Assembly: GCA_963702305.1 (NCBI GenBank)
Contig: CAVPBX010000014.1
Span: 1-64,000, forward strand
Direction: 5' to 3'
From: PALSA-693 sp963702305
GTDB lineage: Bacteria > Actinomycetota > Acidimicrobiia > Acidimicrobiales > Palsa-688
DNA length: 64,000 bases
Shown here: positions 17,365-25,912 of the stretch, in pieces
Layout: each line of letters starts with the position of its first letter
Position numbering within the stretch: the first letter of the stretch is position 1
The notes under the pieces: generated by a model
Seen by the model: only the letters and a program-made list of their open reading frames with translations
What the model was told of the DNA's origin: nothing
The model's database searches: none
Translations under genes and position numbers: made by a program

Positions 17365-18065
17365 ATTGTCTCTCAGTCATCGTGCCGTGCTTCAACGAGT
17401 CGGCGACGATCGAGGAAATCCTGGCACGGGTGCTGGCGTCACCGTATGTGGCCGAGGTCATTGTCGTCGACGACGGCTCCACGGATGACACCGTGATGAT
17501 TGCGGAGTCGCTGTCCGATCCTCGGCTTCGGGTGTTGCGCCAACCCCACAACATGGGGAAAGGAGCCGCGCTGCGAAAGGGTTTTCACCAGGCGACCGCC
17601 GAGTTCGTGATTGTCCAGGACGCAGACCTCGAGTACGACCCGGCGGAATATGACATTCTGCTCGAGCCGCTACTCGCGGGTAGGGCCGACGTGGTGTTCG
17701 GGTCACGGTTCATGAGCAATCGACCCCATCGGGTTCTCTACTACTGGCACAGCGTCGGCAACCGGATATTGACCACGGCATCGAATGCCTTTACCAACCT
17801 CAACCTGACGGACATGGAGACCTGCTACAAGGTCTTCCGTCGCGAGGTGATCCAGAGCTTCGAGTTGCGTGAGGATCGGTTCGGTTTCGAACCGGAGATC
17901 ACCGCCAAGGTGGCCAAGGGTCGATGGCGCATCTATGAGGTCGGCATCAGCTACTCGGGACGCAGCTACGCCGAAGGCAAAAAGGTCGGATGGCGCGACG
18001 GCGTCCACGCCGGGAGGTGCATCGTCCGGTACTCCAGGCTGTGGGACCGGATCTTCGGCCCGTAG
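17361..18065 (+). CDS. GT2 glycosyltransferase (polyprenyl-phosphate sugar transferase type)
   Basis: The 234-residue GT-A enzyme has SVIVPCFNES, VVDDGSTDD, the metal motif VQDADLEYDP and GSRFMSNRP. It lacks membrane helices. It closely resembles DPM-like GT2 enzymes that load a sugar onto a polyprenyl phosphate. The preceding GT39-like protein could use such a donor. The start GTG 17361 overlaps the rdgB stop by 4 nt. Confidence 0.88.
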   Translation: MNCLSVIVPCFNESATIEEILARVLASPYVAEVIVVDDGSTDDTVMIAESLSDPRLRVLRQPHNMGKGAALRKGFHQATAEFVIVQDADLEYDPAEYDILLEPLLAGRADVVFGSRFMSNRPHRVLYYWHSVGNRILTTASNAFTNLNLTDMETCYKVFRREVIQSFELREDRFGFEPEITAKVAKGRWRIYEVGISYSGRSYAEGKKVGWRDGVHAGRCIVRYSRLWDRIFGP

Positions 18066-18130
18066 ACCGGCGCAGAGGGACGCCACCGCCGAACCTGGGA
18101 GGCGCAGTTTGAGCCCGTGGCTGCGCGATC

Positions 18131-19486
18131 ATGGCCATGGAGTTCTCCCATGCCCATCTGCGTCCCCTCCCGTCGTCCCCTGAGCGCCGAGGCCCGGACG
18201 CGTCCCGCTATCGGACCCCGGTGACGGCGGCGGGGTCGGCTCCCAGCCCGAACTGGCCGGGCGAACCTGACACCGAAGGAGAGGGCCCGGCACCCCCGTT
18301 GCCGCCATCGACGGCGACCTCCGCCGAGCCGCTGGGGTCCAGCCCGGGCGGCGGCCAAGGCGCCCCACCGGGCCGACGACGGCGCGGCTTGCGGGGACTG
18401 TTGCCGGCGCCCATCTGGCAGGTCGGTCGCCTGCTCTTGCTCGCCCTGATCGTCGAATATCTGGTCGTTCCCCAGCTGGCCGGCCCCCGCAAAGTCGTGC
18501 ACCTGATCACCCAGGTAAACCCGCTCCTCCTCCTCGCCGGTGTGGCGCTGGAAGCCGCCGCCCTGCTCTCGTACTCGGAGCTGGCCCGTACCGTGCTGCC
18601 GCCTGAGAGTGGCCTGAGCCTGTTCACGGTGTTCCGCATTCAGCTCACCACCTTGTCCGTGAGCCACTGCGCACCAGGCGGCTCGGCGACTGGATCGGCG
18701 CTGGGTTTCCGGCTCCTTACGCAGGCGGGGGTGGCTCGCACCGACGTGGGGTTCGCCTTGGCGACGCAGGGGATCGGATCCGCGGTGGTGCTCAACGTGA
18801 TCCTCTGGGTGGCCCTGATCGTTTCGATACCGGTGTGGGGCTTCTCAGCCGTGTATCTGTTGGCCGCCGCTGTCGGTGCCGTCCTGCTCGGCGTGTCCGG
18901 ATTCCTGCTCTACCTCTTCACCCGCGGCGAGCAACGGGTGGGGGCGACCTTCGAGCACGCCGCCGAGCGGATCCCGTTCGTGGACGGCGCGGCGATGCGC
19001 CAATCGTTCGTCAGTGTCTCCCGCCGGCTCAACCAGCTCGGCCAGGATCGGCGGCAGTTGATGCGAGCGGTGCTCTGGGCGGCCGCCAACTGGCTGCTGG
19101 ATGCCGCCTCCCTGGAGGTGTTCGTTGGCGCCTTCGGCCATTGGGTCAATCCCGACGGACTGCTGGTCGCCTACGGCCTCGCCAACGTGCTGGCGGCCAT
19201 CCCGCTGACTCCCGGGGGCCTCGGCGTCATCGAGGCCACCTTGACATCCATCCTGGTCGGATTCGGGACTCCCCGAGCCGTGGCCACCCTGGGGGTGGTC
19301 GGCTACCGCCTCATCAACTTCTGGGCTCCGATCCCGCTCGGCGGTCTCGCCTATCTTTCGCTTCACGTCGACCCGGGCGGCCCCAAGAGTGGGTGGCGGG
19401 GGCGCATCCAGGCGGCCGGGCGGTGGCTGATCGGGCCGTTCGGGGCGGGTTGGCGACGACTCCTCCACAAGAGCGGCAGCTCATGA
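18131..19486 (+). CDS. Flippase-like membrane protein (YbhN/LPG-synthase TM family)
   Basis: After a 90-residue Pro/Gly-rich cytoplasmic tail come about eight membrane helices with the family features GGSATGSALGFRLLTQAGV and LTPGGLGVIEATLTSILVGFG. Such proteins are annotated as lysylphosphatidylglycerol synthase TM-like and are often placed next to glycosyltransferases as lipid-linked sugar translocases; the activity is not proven. The length of 451 residues includes the unusual long N-terminal tail. A paralogue is at 44365-45330. Confidence 0.82.
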   Translation: MAMEFSHAHLRPLPSSPERRGPDASRYRTPVTAAGSAPSPNWPGEPDTEGEGPAPPLPPSTATSAEPLGSSPGGGQGAPPGRRRRGLRGLLPAPIWQVGRLLLLALIVEYLVVPQLAGPRKVVHLITQVNPLLLLAGVALEAAALLSYSELARTVLPPESGLSLFTVFRIQLTTLSVSHCAPGGSATGSALGFRLLTQAGVARTDVGFALATQGIGSAVVLNVILWVALIVSIPVWGFSAVYLLAAAVGAVLLGVSGFLLYLFTRGEQRVGATFEHAAERIPFVDGAAMRQSFVSVSRRLNQLGQDRRQLMRAVLWAAANWLLDAASLEVFVGAFGHWVNPDGLLVAYGLANVLAAIPLTPGGLGVIEATLTSILVGFGTPRAVATLGVVGYRLINFWAPIPLGGLAYLSLHVDPGGPKSGWRGRIQAAGRWLIGPFGAGWRRLLHKSGSS

Positions 19487-19569
19487 CTGAGCCGCGGTCG
19501 CCCTAGCGGCTATTGTTCTGCGGCGAGGGAGTGGCTCCGGGGCGCGGACCTGGGGACAGGAAGGTAGCG

Positions 19570-21147
19570 ATGGCTCGATCTTGGCGCGCCCCGTTGCGGA
19601 CGCGAGCATGCACCATCATTGGGGCCGTCGCCCTGCTGGCGGGCCTCACCGCGGTCGTGGCCCGTCCGGCGGTGGCGGCGGCGGCGTCCACTCCCGTGTC
19701 CCCCGGATACTGGCTGGCCGCATCGGACGGGGGGGTGTATCAGTTCGCCACCACCAACTTTGGGTCCATGCGCGGTCACGCCCTTAACTGGCCCGTCGTG
19801 GGCAGCGCCACGACGCGGAACGGACTCGGGTACTGGCTGGTTGCCGCCGACGGCGGGATTTTCTCATTCGGTGACGCCGTGTTCCACGGATCGACGGGTG
19901 GAATCCGGCTGGCCCAGCCGATCGTCGGCATGGCCGTTGATCCCGCCACTGGCGGATACTGGCTGGTCGCCCGAGACGGAGGCGTGTTCAGCTTCGACGC
20001 GCCATTCCGCGGGTCGACGGGCAATATTCGCCTCAATCAGCCGATCGTCGGCATGGCGGCGACCCCGGACGGTCAGGGCTACTGGCTGGTTGCGTCGGAC
20101 GGTGGCGTCTTCTCGTTCGGCAGCGCGCGGTTCCACGGGTCGACGGGCCACATCCGCCTCAACCGGCCGGTCGTCGGCATGGCCACCACCCCCAACGGCG
20201 CGGGCTACTGGCTGGCCGCCTCGGACGGGGGGATCTTCACCTTCGGCAACGCCGGGTTCCACGGCTCGACGGGCAACATCCATCTCAACCGGCCGATTGT
20301 CGGCATGGCTGCCACCGCCAACGGTCAGGGCTACTGGCTGGTGGCTTCGGACGGGGGGATGTTCACCTTCGGCAATGCCCCCTTCCTCGGGTCGACCGGA
20401 GGCAACCCCGGTCCCGCTCCGATCGTCAGCGTGTCGACGACCACCCACGGCGGCTTCGTGTTCCCACCCGGGGGCACCGGCTACGACGTGTCGCAGTGGC
20501 AGTGCAACAGCATCCCGGCGGTTGCCCAAAGCGTCGCGATCGTGCAAGTCAGCGGGGGGGCGATCAACAATCCCCCAAATCCTTGCTATGCCGCCGAGGC
20601 CCGATGGGCCGGCCCCAACATGTCCGCCTACATCTACATGGGCGGCCTGCCGAGCCCGGCACCTCCCGAGTCACAGCCTGGTGCTTGCGGCGGCAATGTG
20701 AACTGCGAGAGCTACAACTTCGGCTGGTCCTGGGCCCAGCACTGGGTTGCTCACTCCCGCAGCCTCGGCTTCAGCCCAACGCTGTGGTGGTTGGACGTCG
20801 AGTTCACGGGCTGGTCAGTTGGAAGCGCCTACACGGCCAGCAACGCAGAAGTGATCAAGGGAGCCGTCGCCGGCCTACGCGCCACCGGGGTGACCCCCGG
20901 GATCTACTCGACGTCCCTGCAGTTTGGGGACATCGCCGGCTCGCTCACCTTCCCGAACATCGCCCTGTGGATACCCGGGGCGGGCAACCTGTCCGGGCCG
21001 GGCTACTCGGCAATCAACTACTGCACCTCTCCGGCCTGGGCGCCGCGCTTCGCGGGCGGGACCGTCGTCCTCGTCCAGTACGGGTACGGAGGATCCGGAT
21101 ACACCGGACCCCCGTCGCCGTACGACCTCGATTACGCCTGCCCGTAG
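19570..21147 (+). CDS. Secreted six-repeat propeller protein with GH25-like C-terminal domain
   Basis: ATG 19570 (GGAAGGTAG ribosome site) begins a signal peptide ending near AAAAS. Residues about 55-300 are six copies of a 41-residue unit (GYWLVAADGGIFSFGDAVFHGSTG..RLAQPIVGMA). The C-terminal 220 residues form a TIM-barrel-like glycoside hydrolase with GYDVSQWQCN, WWLDVEFTGW carrying the DxE pair and PGIYSTSLQFG, resembling GH25 lysozymes. It is probably exported to act on or bind cell wall. The same repeat is found in the protein at 53786. A TATTGT box lies at 19510. Confidence 0.85.
   Translation: MARSWRAPLRTRACTIIGAVALLAGLTAVVARPAVAAAASTPVSPGYWLAASDGGVYQFATTNFGSMRGHALNWPVVGSATTRNGLGYWLVAADGGIFSFGDAVFHGSTGGIRLAQPIVGMAVDPATGGYWLVARDGGVFSFDAPFRGSTGNIRLNQPIVGMAATPDGQGYWLVASDGGVFSFGSARFHGSTGHIRLNRPVVGMATTPNGAGYWLAASDGGIFTFGNAGFHGSTGNIHLNRPIVGMAATANGQGYWLVASDGGMFTFGNAPFLGSTGGNPGPAPIVSVSTTTHGGFVFPPGGTGYDVSQWQCNSIPAVAQSVAIVQVSGGAINNPPNPCYAAEARWAGPNMSAYIYMGGLPSPAPPESQPGACGGNVNCESYNFGWSWAQHWVAHSRSLGFSPTLWWLDVEFTGWSVGSAYTASNAEVIKGAVAGLRATGVTPGIYSTSLQFGDIAGSLTFPNIALWIPGAGNLSGPGYSAINYCTSPAWAPRFAGGTVVLVQYGYGGSGYTGPPSPYDLDYACP
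19711..20445 (+). repeat. Six tandem units of about 123 nt (41 residues)
   Basis: Each unit encodes GYWL(V/A)AxDGGxFxFGxAxFxGSTGxIxLxxPxVGMA. The units are diverged but in register. Six four-stranded units suggest a six-bladed propeller (inference). Confidence 0.8.
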
Positions 21148-21161
21148 TCGGAGGGGTCGGG

Positions 21162-21243
21162 TGCGGGCGAGAGGACTCGAACCTCCACCCCTCTCGGGAC
21201 CAGGACCTAAACCTGGCGCGTCTGCCAGTTTCGCCACGCCCGC
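21162..21243 (-). tRNA. tRNA-Leu (anticodon TAG)
   Basis: The 7-bp acceptor GCGGGCG pairs with CGCCCGC followed by discriminator A. The D-arm GGCGAAACTGGCAGACGC and anticodon loop around TTTAGGT give TAG. A long variable arm (CCCGAGAGGGG) and the T-arm GGTTCGAGTCC complete a class II tRNA of 82 nt. CCA is not encoded. Confidence 0.95.
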
Positions 21244-21309
21244 GTGGGGACGGAGCGTACCGCGGTTGCAGGTGCCGGACTGGCGGGCACCTACCTGTCT
21301 CGAACCCGA

Positions 21310-21315
21310 TACCCT
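21310..21315 (+). promoter_or_regulatory. -10 box of clpP (leaderless type)
   Basis: TACCCT ends 6 nt before the clpP ATG with no ribosome-binding site, which fits a leaderless mRNA. Confidence 0.5.
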
Positions 21316-21321
21316 CAGCGC

Positions 21322-21936
21322 ATGCCTGCTGTGAACCCAGTGTCAGTGACCGCCCAGATTGCCGGATCCGAGCGAGTCGGGGAGGTGTACCAGCGCCTCC
21401 TCCGGAATCGGATCGTGTTCCTCGGCACCGAAGTCGACGACACCAACGCCAACCTCATCTGCGCCCAGCTGCTACTACTGGCCGCAGAGGACGCCACCCG
21501 CGACATCAGCCTGTACATCAACTCGCCTGGCGGCTCGGTGACCGCCGGCCTGGCCATCTACGACACCATGCAGTACGTGCCCTGCGACGTGTCAACGGTG
21601 TGTATGGGCCTGGCGGCGTCGATGGGCCAGTTCCTGCTGTGTGCCGGGGCCAAAGGGAAGCGGTTCTCTCTGCCGCACTCCAGGATCCTCATGCACCAGC
21701 CGTCTGGTCAGGCGCAGGGTCAGGCGGCCGACATCGCCATCCAGGCCGAGCAGATCGTCTACCTGAAGAAGATGATGGCCGAGCGGATCTCGTTCCATAC
21801 CGGCCAACCGGTCGAACGGATCGAGGCCGACTCGGATCGCGACCGCTGGTTCACCGCGGAAGCGGCCAAGGAATATGGCTTCATCGACCAGGTCATCGAA
21901 CGAGCAGCCGACGTCGCCGAACCCACCCCAGCCTGA
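21322..21936 (+). CDS. clpP: ATP-dependent Clp protease proteolytic subunit
   Basis: This 204-residue cytoplasmic serine protease subunit forms heptameric rings with ClpX/ClpC. The catalytic triad is Ser100 in MGLAASMG, His125 in RILMHQP and an Asp near ADSDRDRW. YINSPGGSVTAGLAIYDTM is diagnostic. ATG 21322 is chosen over an upstream in-frame start because of the leaderless TACCCT box. It stands alone rather than beside clpX. ClpXP degrades proteins carrying the ALAA tmRNA tag encoded at 7067. Confidence 0.95.
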   Translation: MPAVNPVSVTAQIAGSERVGEVYQRLLRNRIVFLGTEVDDTNANLICAQLLLLAAEDATRDISLYINSPGGSVTAGLAIYDTMQYVPCDVSTVCMGLAASMGQFLLCAGAKGKRFSLPHSRILMHQPSGQAQGQAADIAIQAEQIVYLKKMMAERISFHTGQPVERIEADSDRDRWFTAEAAKEYGFIDQVIERAADVAEPTPA

Positions 21937-21951
21937 CCCCGTTCGCCGGGG
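21937..21951 (+). terminator. Short GC hairpin after clpP
   Basis: CCCCG and CGGGG arms with a 5-nt loop follow the clpP stop directly. There is no U-tract, so termination strength is uncertain. Confidence 0.35.
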
Positions 21952-22038
21952 ACCGGGCTGCGGGGACGGCCTCTCGTCGTTCGTTGCCCAGTCTGGAAAG
22001 GGCGGCACGGCTACCATTTGCCGGATGGCATGGAGTGA

Positions 22039-22051
22039 GGTGACCGTCACC
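22039..22051. promoter_or_regulatory. 13-bp palindrome upstream of the glycan exporter
   Basis: GGTGACCGTCACC is a perfect dyad about 45 nt before the Wzm-like start, in the 159-nt gap after clpP. It may be an operator for the exporter operon. No matching regulator is nearby. Confidence 0.3.
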
Positions 22052-22095
22052 GCCCCCACGCGCAGTGGCGGTGAGCCGGAGGAGTCGCGTGCCGA

Positions 22096-22899
22096 GTGAC
22101 TACTGTCGCCGCCTACCGCTCCCAGCGAGAGCTGTTTGCCAACCTGACCCTCCGGGAACTCCGATCCAAGTACAAGCGGTCGTTCCTGGGTTGGGCCTGG
22201 TCGCTGGTCAACCCCCTGGCGATGATGTTCGTCTACACCGTCGTCTTCAAGCTGTTCCTCCGAGTCACACCGTCCGCTGGCAAGCCGAGCGGTCTCAACG
22301 TGTTCGCCTTGTGGCTCCTCTGCGGGATGTTGCCGTGGATCTACTTCCAGAGCAGCGTCTCCGGGTGCATCAACAGCCTGACCGCCAATGCCAACCTGAT
22401 CAAGAAGACCTACTTCCCTCGGGAACTGCTACCCGCTGCCACCGTGGGGGCCAACCTCGTCTCCCATGCCATCGAGATGGGACTTCTGCTGGTCGCCTTG
22501 GTCGGCTTCGGGGATTGGCGGGCGTTGGAGTTCCTGCCCATGACCCTGGTGTTGATGCTGATCATGGCGGTATTCGCCCTCGGCTTTGGTCTCTTACTTG
22601 GCGCGCTCAATGTGTACTTCCGGGACATCGAGCACTTCATGTCGATCATCTTCCTGGTGTGGCTGTACATGACCCCGATCATCTACCCGCTCACGACCCA
22701 CGGAGTGGCTCGCTACGCGACCATCCTGAAGCTCAATCCGATGACCGATGCGGTTCTGTGCTACCGCAACACGCTCTACAACGGCACCATGCCGGGCCCG
22801 CTGGAGCTGGGGTACTTCGCCGCATGGGCCGTGGCCCTCTTCTTCGTCGGTCGCTACGTCTTCAACCGGCTCGAAGGCGGGCTGGCGGAGGAACTGTGA
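22096..22899 (+). CDS. Polysaccharide ABC exporter permease (Wzm/TagG type)
   Basis: This is an ABC-2 type permease of 267 residues with six membrane helices. LTLRELRSKYKRSFLGWAWSLVNPL is the family's N-terminal coupling motif, and YFRDIEHF and YMTPIIYP follow. It exports a lipid-linked glycan together with the ATPase encoded next, whose start overlaps its stop (GTGA at 22896). The start is GTG 22096. Confidence 0.92.
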   Translation: MTTVAAYRSQRELFANLTLRELRSKYKRSFLGWAWSLVNPLAMMFVYTVVFKLFLRVTPSAGKPSGLNVFALWLLCGMLPWIYFQSSVSGCINSLTANANLIKKTYFPRELLPAATVGANLVSHAIEMGLLLVALVGFGDWRALEFLPMTLVLMLIMAVFALGFGLLLGALNVYFRDIEHFMSIIFLVWLYMTPIIYPLTTHGVARYATILKLNPMTDAVLCYRNTLYNGTMPGPLELGYFAAWAVALFFVGRYVFNRLEGGLAEEL

Positions 22900-24107
22900 C
22901 GCTACCCGTCGCCGTCGAGGCCGTCGAGGTGTCGAAGAAGTTTCGCCTGATCAAGGAGCGGAACAACTCGCTCAAGGCGACGATCCTGCGCGGTCGCCGA
23001 CTCGTCTCCGAGGACTTCTGGGCGCTCCAAGACGTCTCCTTCGAGGTGTTCGAGGGGGAGATGTTCGGCCTGATCGGGGAGAACGGCTCCGGCAAGAGCA
23101 CCATGCTCAAATGCTTGACCAAGATCCTGCGCCCCGACCACGGCACGGTGGCGTTGCACGGGAAGGTGTCGGCGTTGCTCGAGTTGGGCGCCGGCTTTCA
23201 TCCGGAGCTGTCCGGCCGGGAAAACGTGTTCCTGAACGGCGCCATCCTCGGGCTGTCACAGAAGGAGCTGCGGCTCCGCTTCGAAGAGATCGTCGACTTC
23301 GCCGGCATCGGGAACTTCATTGACGAGCCGGTGAAAAACTACTCGTCGGGGATGTACGTTCGGCTCGGCTTCTCCGTGGCCATCAACGTCGATCCCGACA
23401 TCCTGTTGGTCGACGAGGTACTGGCCGTCGGCGACGAGAACTTCCAGCGGAAGTGCAACGAGAAGTTCGCGGAGTTACGCAGCAACGGCAAGACCATCGT
23501 GCTGGTCAGCCACGGCTTGGCGGCGGTGCAGAACCTTTGCGACCGAGCAGCCTGGTTTAGCCATGGGCGCCTCATGAGAATCGGGCCGCCGAGAGAAGTC
23601 ATCGAGGCTTATACCGAGACCGTTGAGGTCAACCGGTTGGACGACGCCGAGGGTCATCAGCGGTGGGGTTCGGGCGAGGGTCGCATCGTCCTCGTGGAGC
23701 TGCTGGTGGGTACCGGGCAACACGCGACCCGGCTACACAGCGGCGAGACGGCTGCCCTGCGGGTGCACTACGAGATGCAGGAGGCCATCGAACGTCCGGT
23801 GTTCGGTCTCAGCTTCACGACGGTGGACGGCTTTTGCGTCAGCGCACCGACAAGCCGCGACGTGGACTGCGTTCCAGAAAAGCTCGAAGGCAGCGGCTAT
23901 ATCGATGTGGTCTTTCACTCCGTCCGCTTGCTGCCCGGCACGTACGATCTATCGGTCGCGCTTACCGATTTCAGCTCCCTGCACACCTACGATCACCGGA
24001 GCAACATGCTGCGCTTCGATGTCGAGCGAGGCCCGATCCGCGAGACGCAGGGTGTCGTGTCGTTGGGCGGGCTCTGGAAGATTGGGGACCTGGTCGCGGG
24101 CGGCTGA
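22896..24107 (+). CDS. Polysaccharide ABC exporter ATPase (Wzt/TagH type) with C-terminal domain
   Basis: Walker A is GENGSGKST (61-69), the signature YSSGM (149-153), Walker B ILLVDE (169-174) and the switch VLVSHG. GKVSALLELGAGFHPELSGREN is typical of Wzt/TagH. Residues about 260-403 form a beta-rich C-terminal domain (GETAALRVHYEM, GTYDLSVALTDF) like the Wzt carbohydrate-binding domain, which recognises the finished glycan end. Export is therefore probably glycan-specific. The ATPase energises the permease encoded upstream. Confidence 0.92.
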   Translation: MTLPVAVEAVEVSKKFRLIKERNNSLKATILRGRRLVSEDFWALQDVSFEVFEGEMFGLIGENGSGKSTMLKCLTKILRPDHGTVALHGKVSALLELGAGFHPELSGRENVFLNGAILGLSQKELRLRFEEIVDFAGIGNFIDEPVKNYSSGMYVRLGFSVAINVDPDILLVDEVLAVGDENFQRKCNEKFAELRSNGKTIVLVSHGLAAVQNLCDRAAWFSHGRLMRIGPPREVIEAYTETVEVNRLDDAEGHQRWGSGEGRIVLVELLVGTGQHATRLHSGETAALRVHYEMQEAIERPVFGLSFTTVDGFCVSAPTSRDVDCVPEKLEGSGYIDVVFHSVRLLPGTYDLSVALTDFSSLHTYDHRSNMLRFDVERGPIRETQGVVSLGGLWKIGDLVAGG

Positions 24108-24118
24108 CGCCGCGACCG

Positions 24119-25912
24119 TTACGGCATGAGGTAAGCGGCTGTCGGCGTAATCGGGTTTGTGGCCGTGACGATTACGTCCTGGGGGCGATAGCCGTGCCAC
24201 TGAAGGCAGCTACCAACCCGTACGTCGACTTGCATCCCCGACCGTGGGAGTGTCGTGAGAGTGATGATGTGTCCTGCATGCGATGAGTCGTGGTCGGCGA
24301 TCATGAGCTGATCGTTGCCGAGCGGTCGGGCGGTATCGATAGCCAACCACTCGTACGCAGAAAGGTTGGTGGTGGCCGAAACCTGTAAGGCGAACACATT
24401 GGATACCGACGTGACGAAGGCATCGACGGCGCCTTCAGCCGATCCGTGTACGACGAGGTGGGCCCTTCCGTCCAGCGTTGTGATGTGCCGGGTGGCCTCG
24501 CTACTTATTGCCCCCGTCGGGCCCGGCAGGATCGAGGCCGTTCCGTCAGCCGCGATGGCATAGATGCCGACTGACATCGGACTTCCAGGCGGGAGGGCTA
24601 AGGAGAAGCCGCTCACCTTCGCGTCGACCAATCTGCGGGCGGTGACAACATCTGGTCGGGCAATATTCGGCACCGCTGAAGCAATCACCCTTCCACTTGC
24701 GACGGCTACAACCTGTGCAACTGGTTTGCCGTTCCGGGCGCTTACGGCCCACCCCCGAATGGCCGTATCTGGCAACGGCTTCAGGTAGGCCCGGACGGCC
24801 TGCCGACGGGCTTGCGCAGATGGCGGGTCGAGAAAGTTTGGTATGTCTCCCCACGTGCAGGAGGGTCCGGCAAAGTACAGGCCGGTTGTGACGGGACGTT
24901 CTGTAAGGAAAGGCAAGTTGTTGGTGTGGTGCGGCAGATCATCCCGGAGCAACAGCAGTTGGCCTCCGATATCAACCAGGGGTGAGTAGTGGTCCAGCAA
25001 ATACTGGGATACTTCGTAGTGTCGGACGGGGTTGATAACGCCGTCCCAGCTCGGAAGGCCAAAGAGCGAGTCCGTGTAGATAACCACCGGCGGCCGGCTT
25101 GCTTGCAGATCGGATATTAAGTCGCGCTGTGACGCGGCCGTTATAGCCATGCTTACATGAAAGAACCGGGTACCGGGCCGGCGAGACAAGAGATAGTAGA
25201 GGACGCCGAGTTCATTGGCGAAATCGAATACTGGCTGCTGCGGCCCTGCATAGGTATTTAGAAGGTTGCGAAGGTCGACGATCTGGGCCAAGTCGACAGA
25301 CCCGGGCGTGGTGTAGCCGAGGCGAGGAACGTCTGTCGGGGGGGGCGTAGGGGCACTGGCGTGCAGCCGTCCCGGGACGTGCCACAGGAGGCTCAATGGA
25401 CCGGGAGCGAGAAGCACGACGAGCCCGAATGCCAAGCAGGCGGTTGGGTATCCGACGCTCAACCGGTACCGGGGGGAAACGTGCGATTGAATCAGGCTCG
25501 CTGATCGTTCGTCTAAGGCGTTGATAATGGCGATGGCGGACAGGAGAACCAGGGGTAGGCTCACCTCGAAGGCCTCACTCACGTGCCCCAGGTCAGCTCG
25601 CGCGATTCCCTTCTGGTAGTAGAGGACGGCCCAGAGGGCAGCAGCGACGGTTACCCACTCTGAGGATGACCAGGGACGTCGCGCCCGGACCTTGGCTGTT
25701 GCCCTCCAGGCCGTAACCGCGATCAGCACGATGGGCAGGATCAGGTAGACGGTATAGCGAATGTCATGGCGGAGGGACCACCTGATCGGGATGCCTCCTT
25801 CCAGGGCATGGCCGGGTCCGAAAATCAGGTAGTAACGGATGAAGGCACCGATGGCCCCCTGTGATGCAAGGAACACCGCCCACAGGACGGTCAGTGCTGC
25901 GCCGGCAACCAA
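24119..25912 (-). CDS. Very large membrane protein, C-terminal part
   Basis: This continues the protein that starts at 27410; the frame changes near 25915-25950. It has about four more membrane helices (GAFIRYYLIFGPGHALEGG, LPIVLIAVTAW) and then a roughly 390-residue soluble region with VFDFANELGVLYYLLSRRPGTRFFHV, typical of the extracytoplasmic end of GT-C proteins. It ends in a beta-rich domain. The gene closes the heptose operon. It is probably a glycosyltransferase using a lipid-linked donor, but I do not recognise a defined family. It converges on the exporter ATPase, with 11 nt between stops. Confidence 0.65.
   Translation of the reverse strand: MVAGAALTVLWAVFLASQGAIGAFIRYYLIFGPGHALEGGIPIRWSLRHDIRYTVYLILPIVLIAVTAWRATAKVRARRPWSSSEWVTVAAALWAVLYYQKGIARADLGHVSEAFEVSLPLVLLSAIAIINALDERSASLIQSHVSPRYRLSVGYPTACLAFGLVVLLAPGPLSLLWHVPGRLHASAPTPPPTDVPRLGYTTPGSVDLAQIVDLRNLLNTYAGPQQPVFDFANELGVLYYLLSRRPGTRFFHVSMAITAASQRDLISDLQASRPPVVIYTDSLFGLPSWDGVINPVRHYEVSQYLLDHYSPLVDIGGQLLLLRDDLPHHTNNLPFLTERPVTTGLYFAGPSCTWGDIPNFLDPPSAQARRQAVRAYLKPLPDTAIRGWAVSARNGKPVAQVVAVASGRVIASAVPNIARPDVVTARRLVDAKVSGFSLALPPGSPMSVGIYAIAADGTASILPGPTGAISSEATRHITTLDGRAHLVVHGSAEGAVDAFVTSVSNVFALQVSATTNLSAYEWLAIDTARPLGNDQLMIADHDSSHAGHIITLTTLPRSGMQVDVRVGSCLQWHGYRPQDVIVTATNPITPTAAYLMP

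Noticed and set aside
19711..20445. Possible CRISPR-like direct repeats
   Set aside because: The units are 123 nt, in frame, and encode a repeated protein motif without spacers.
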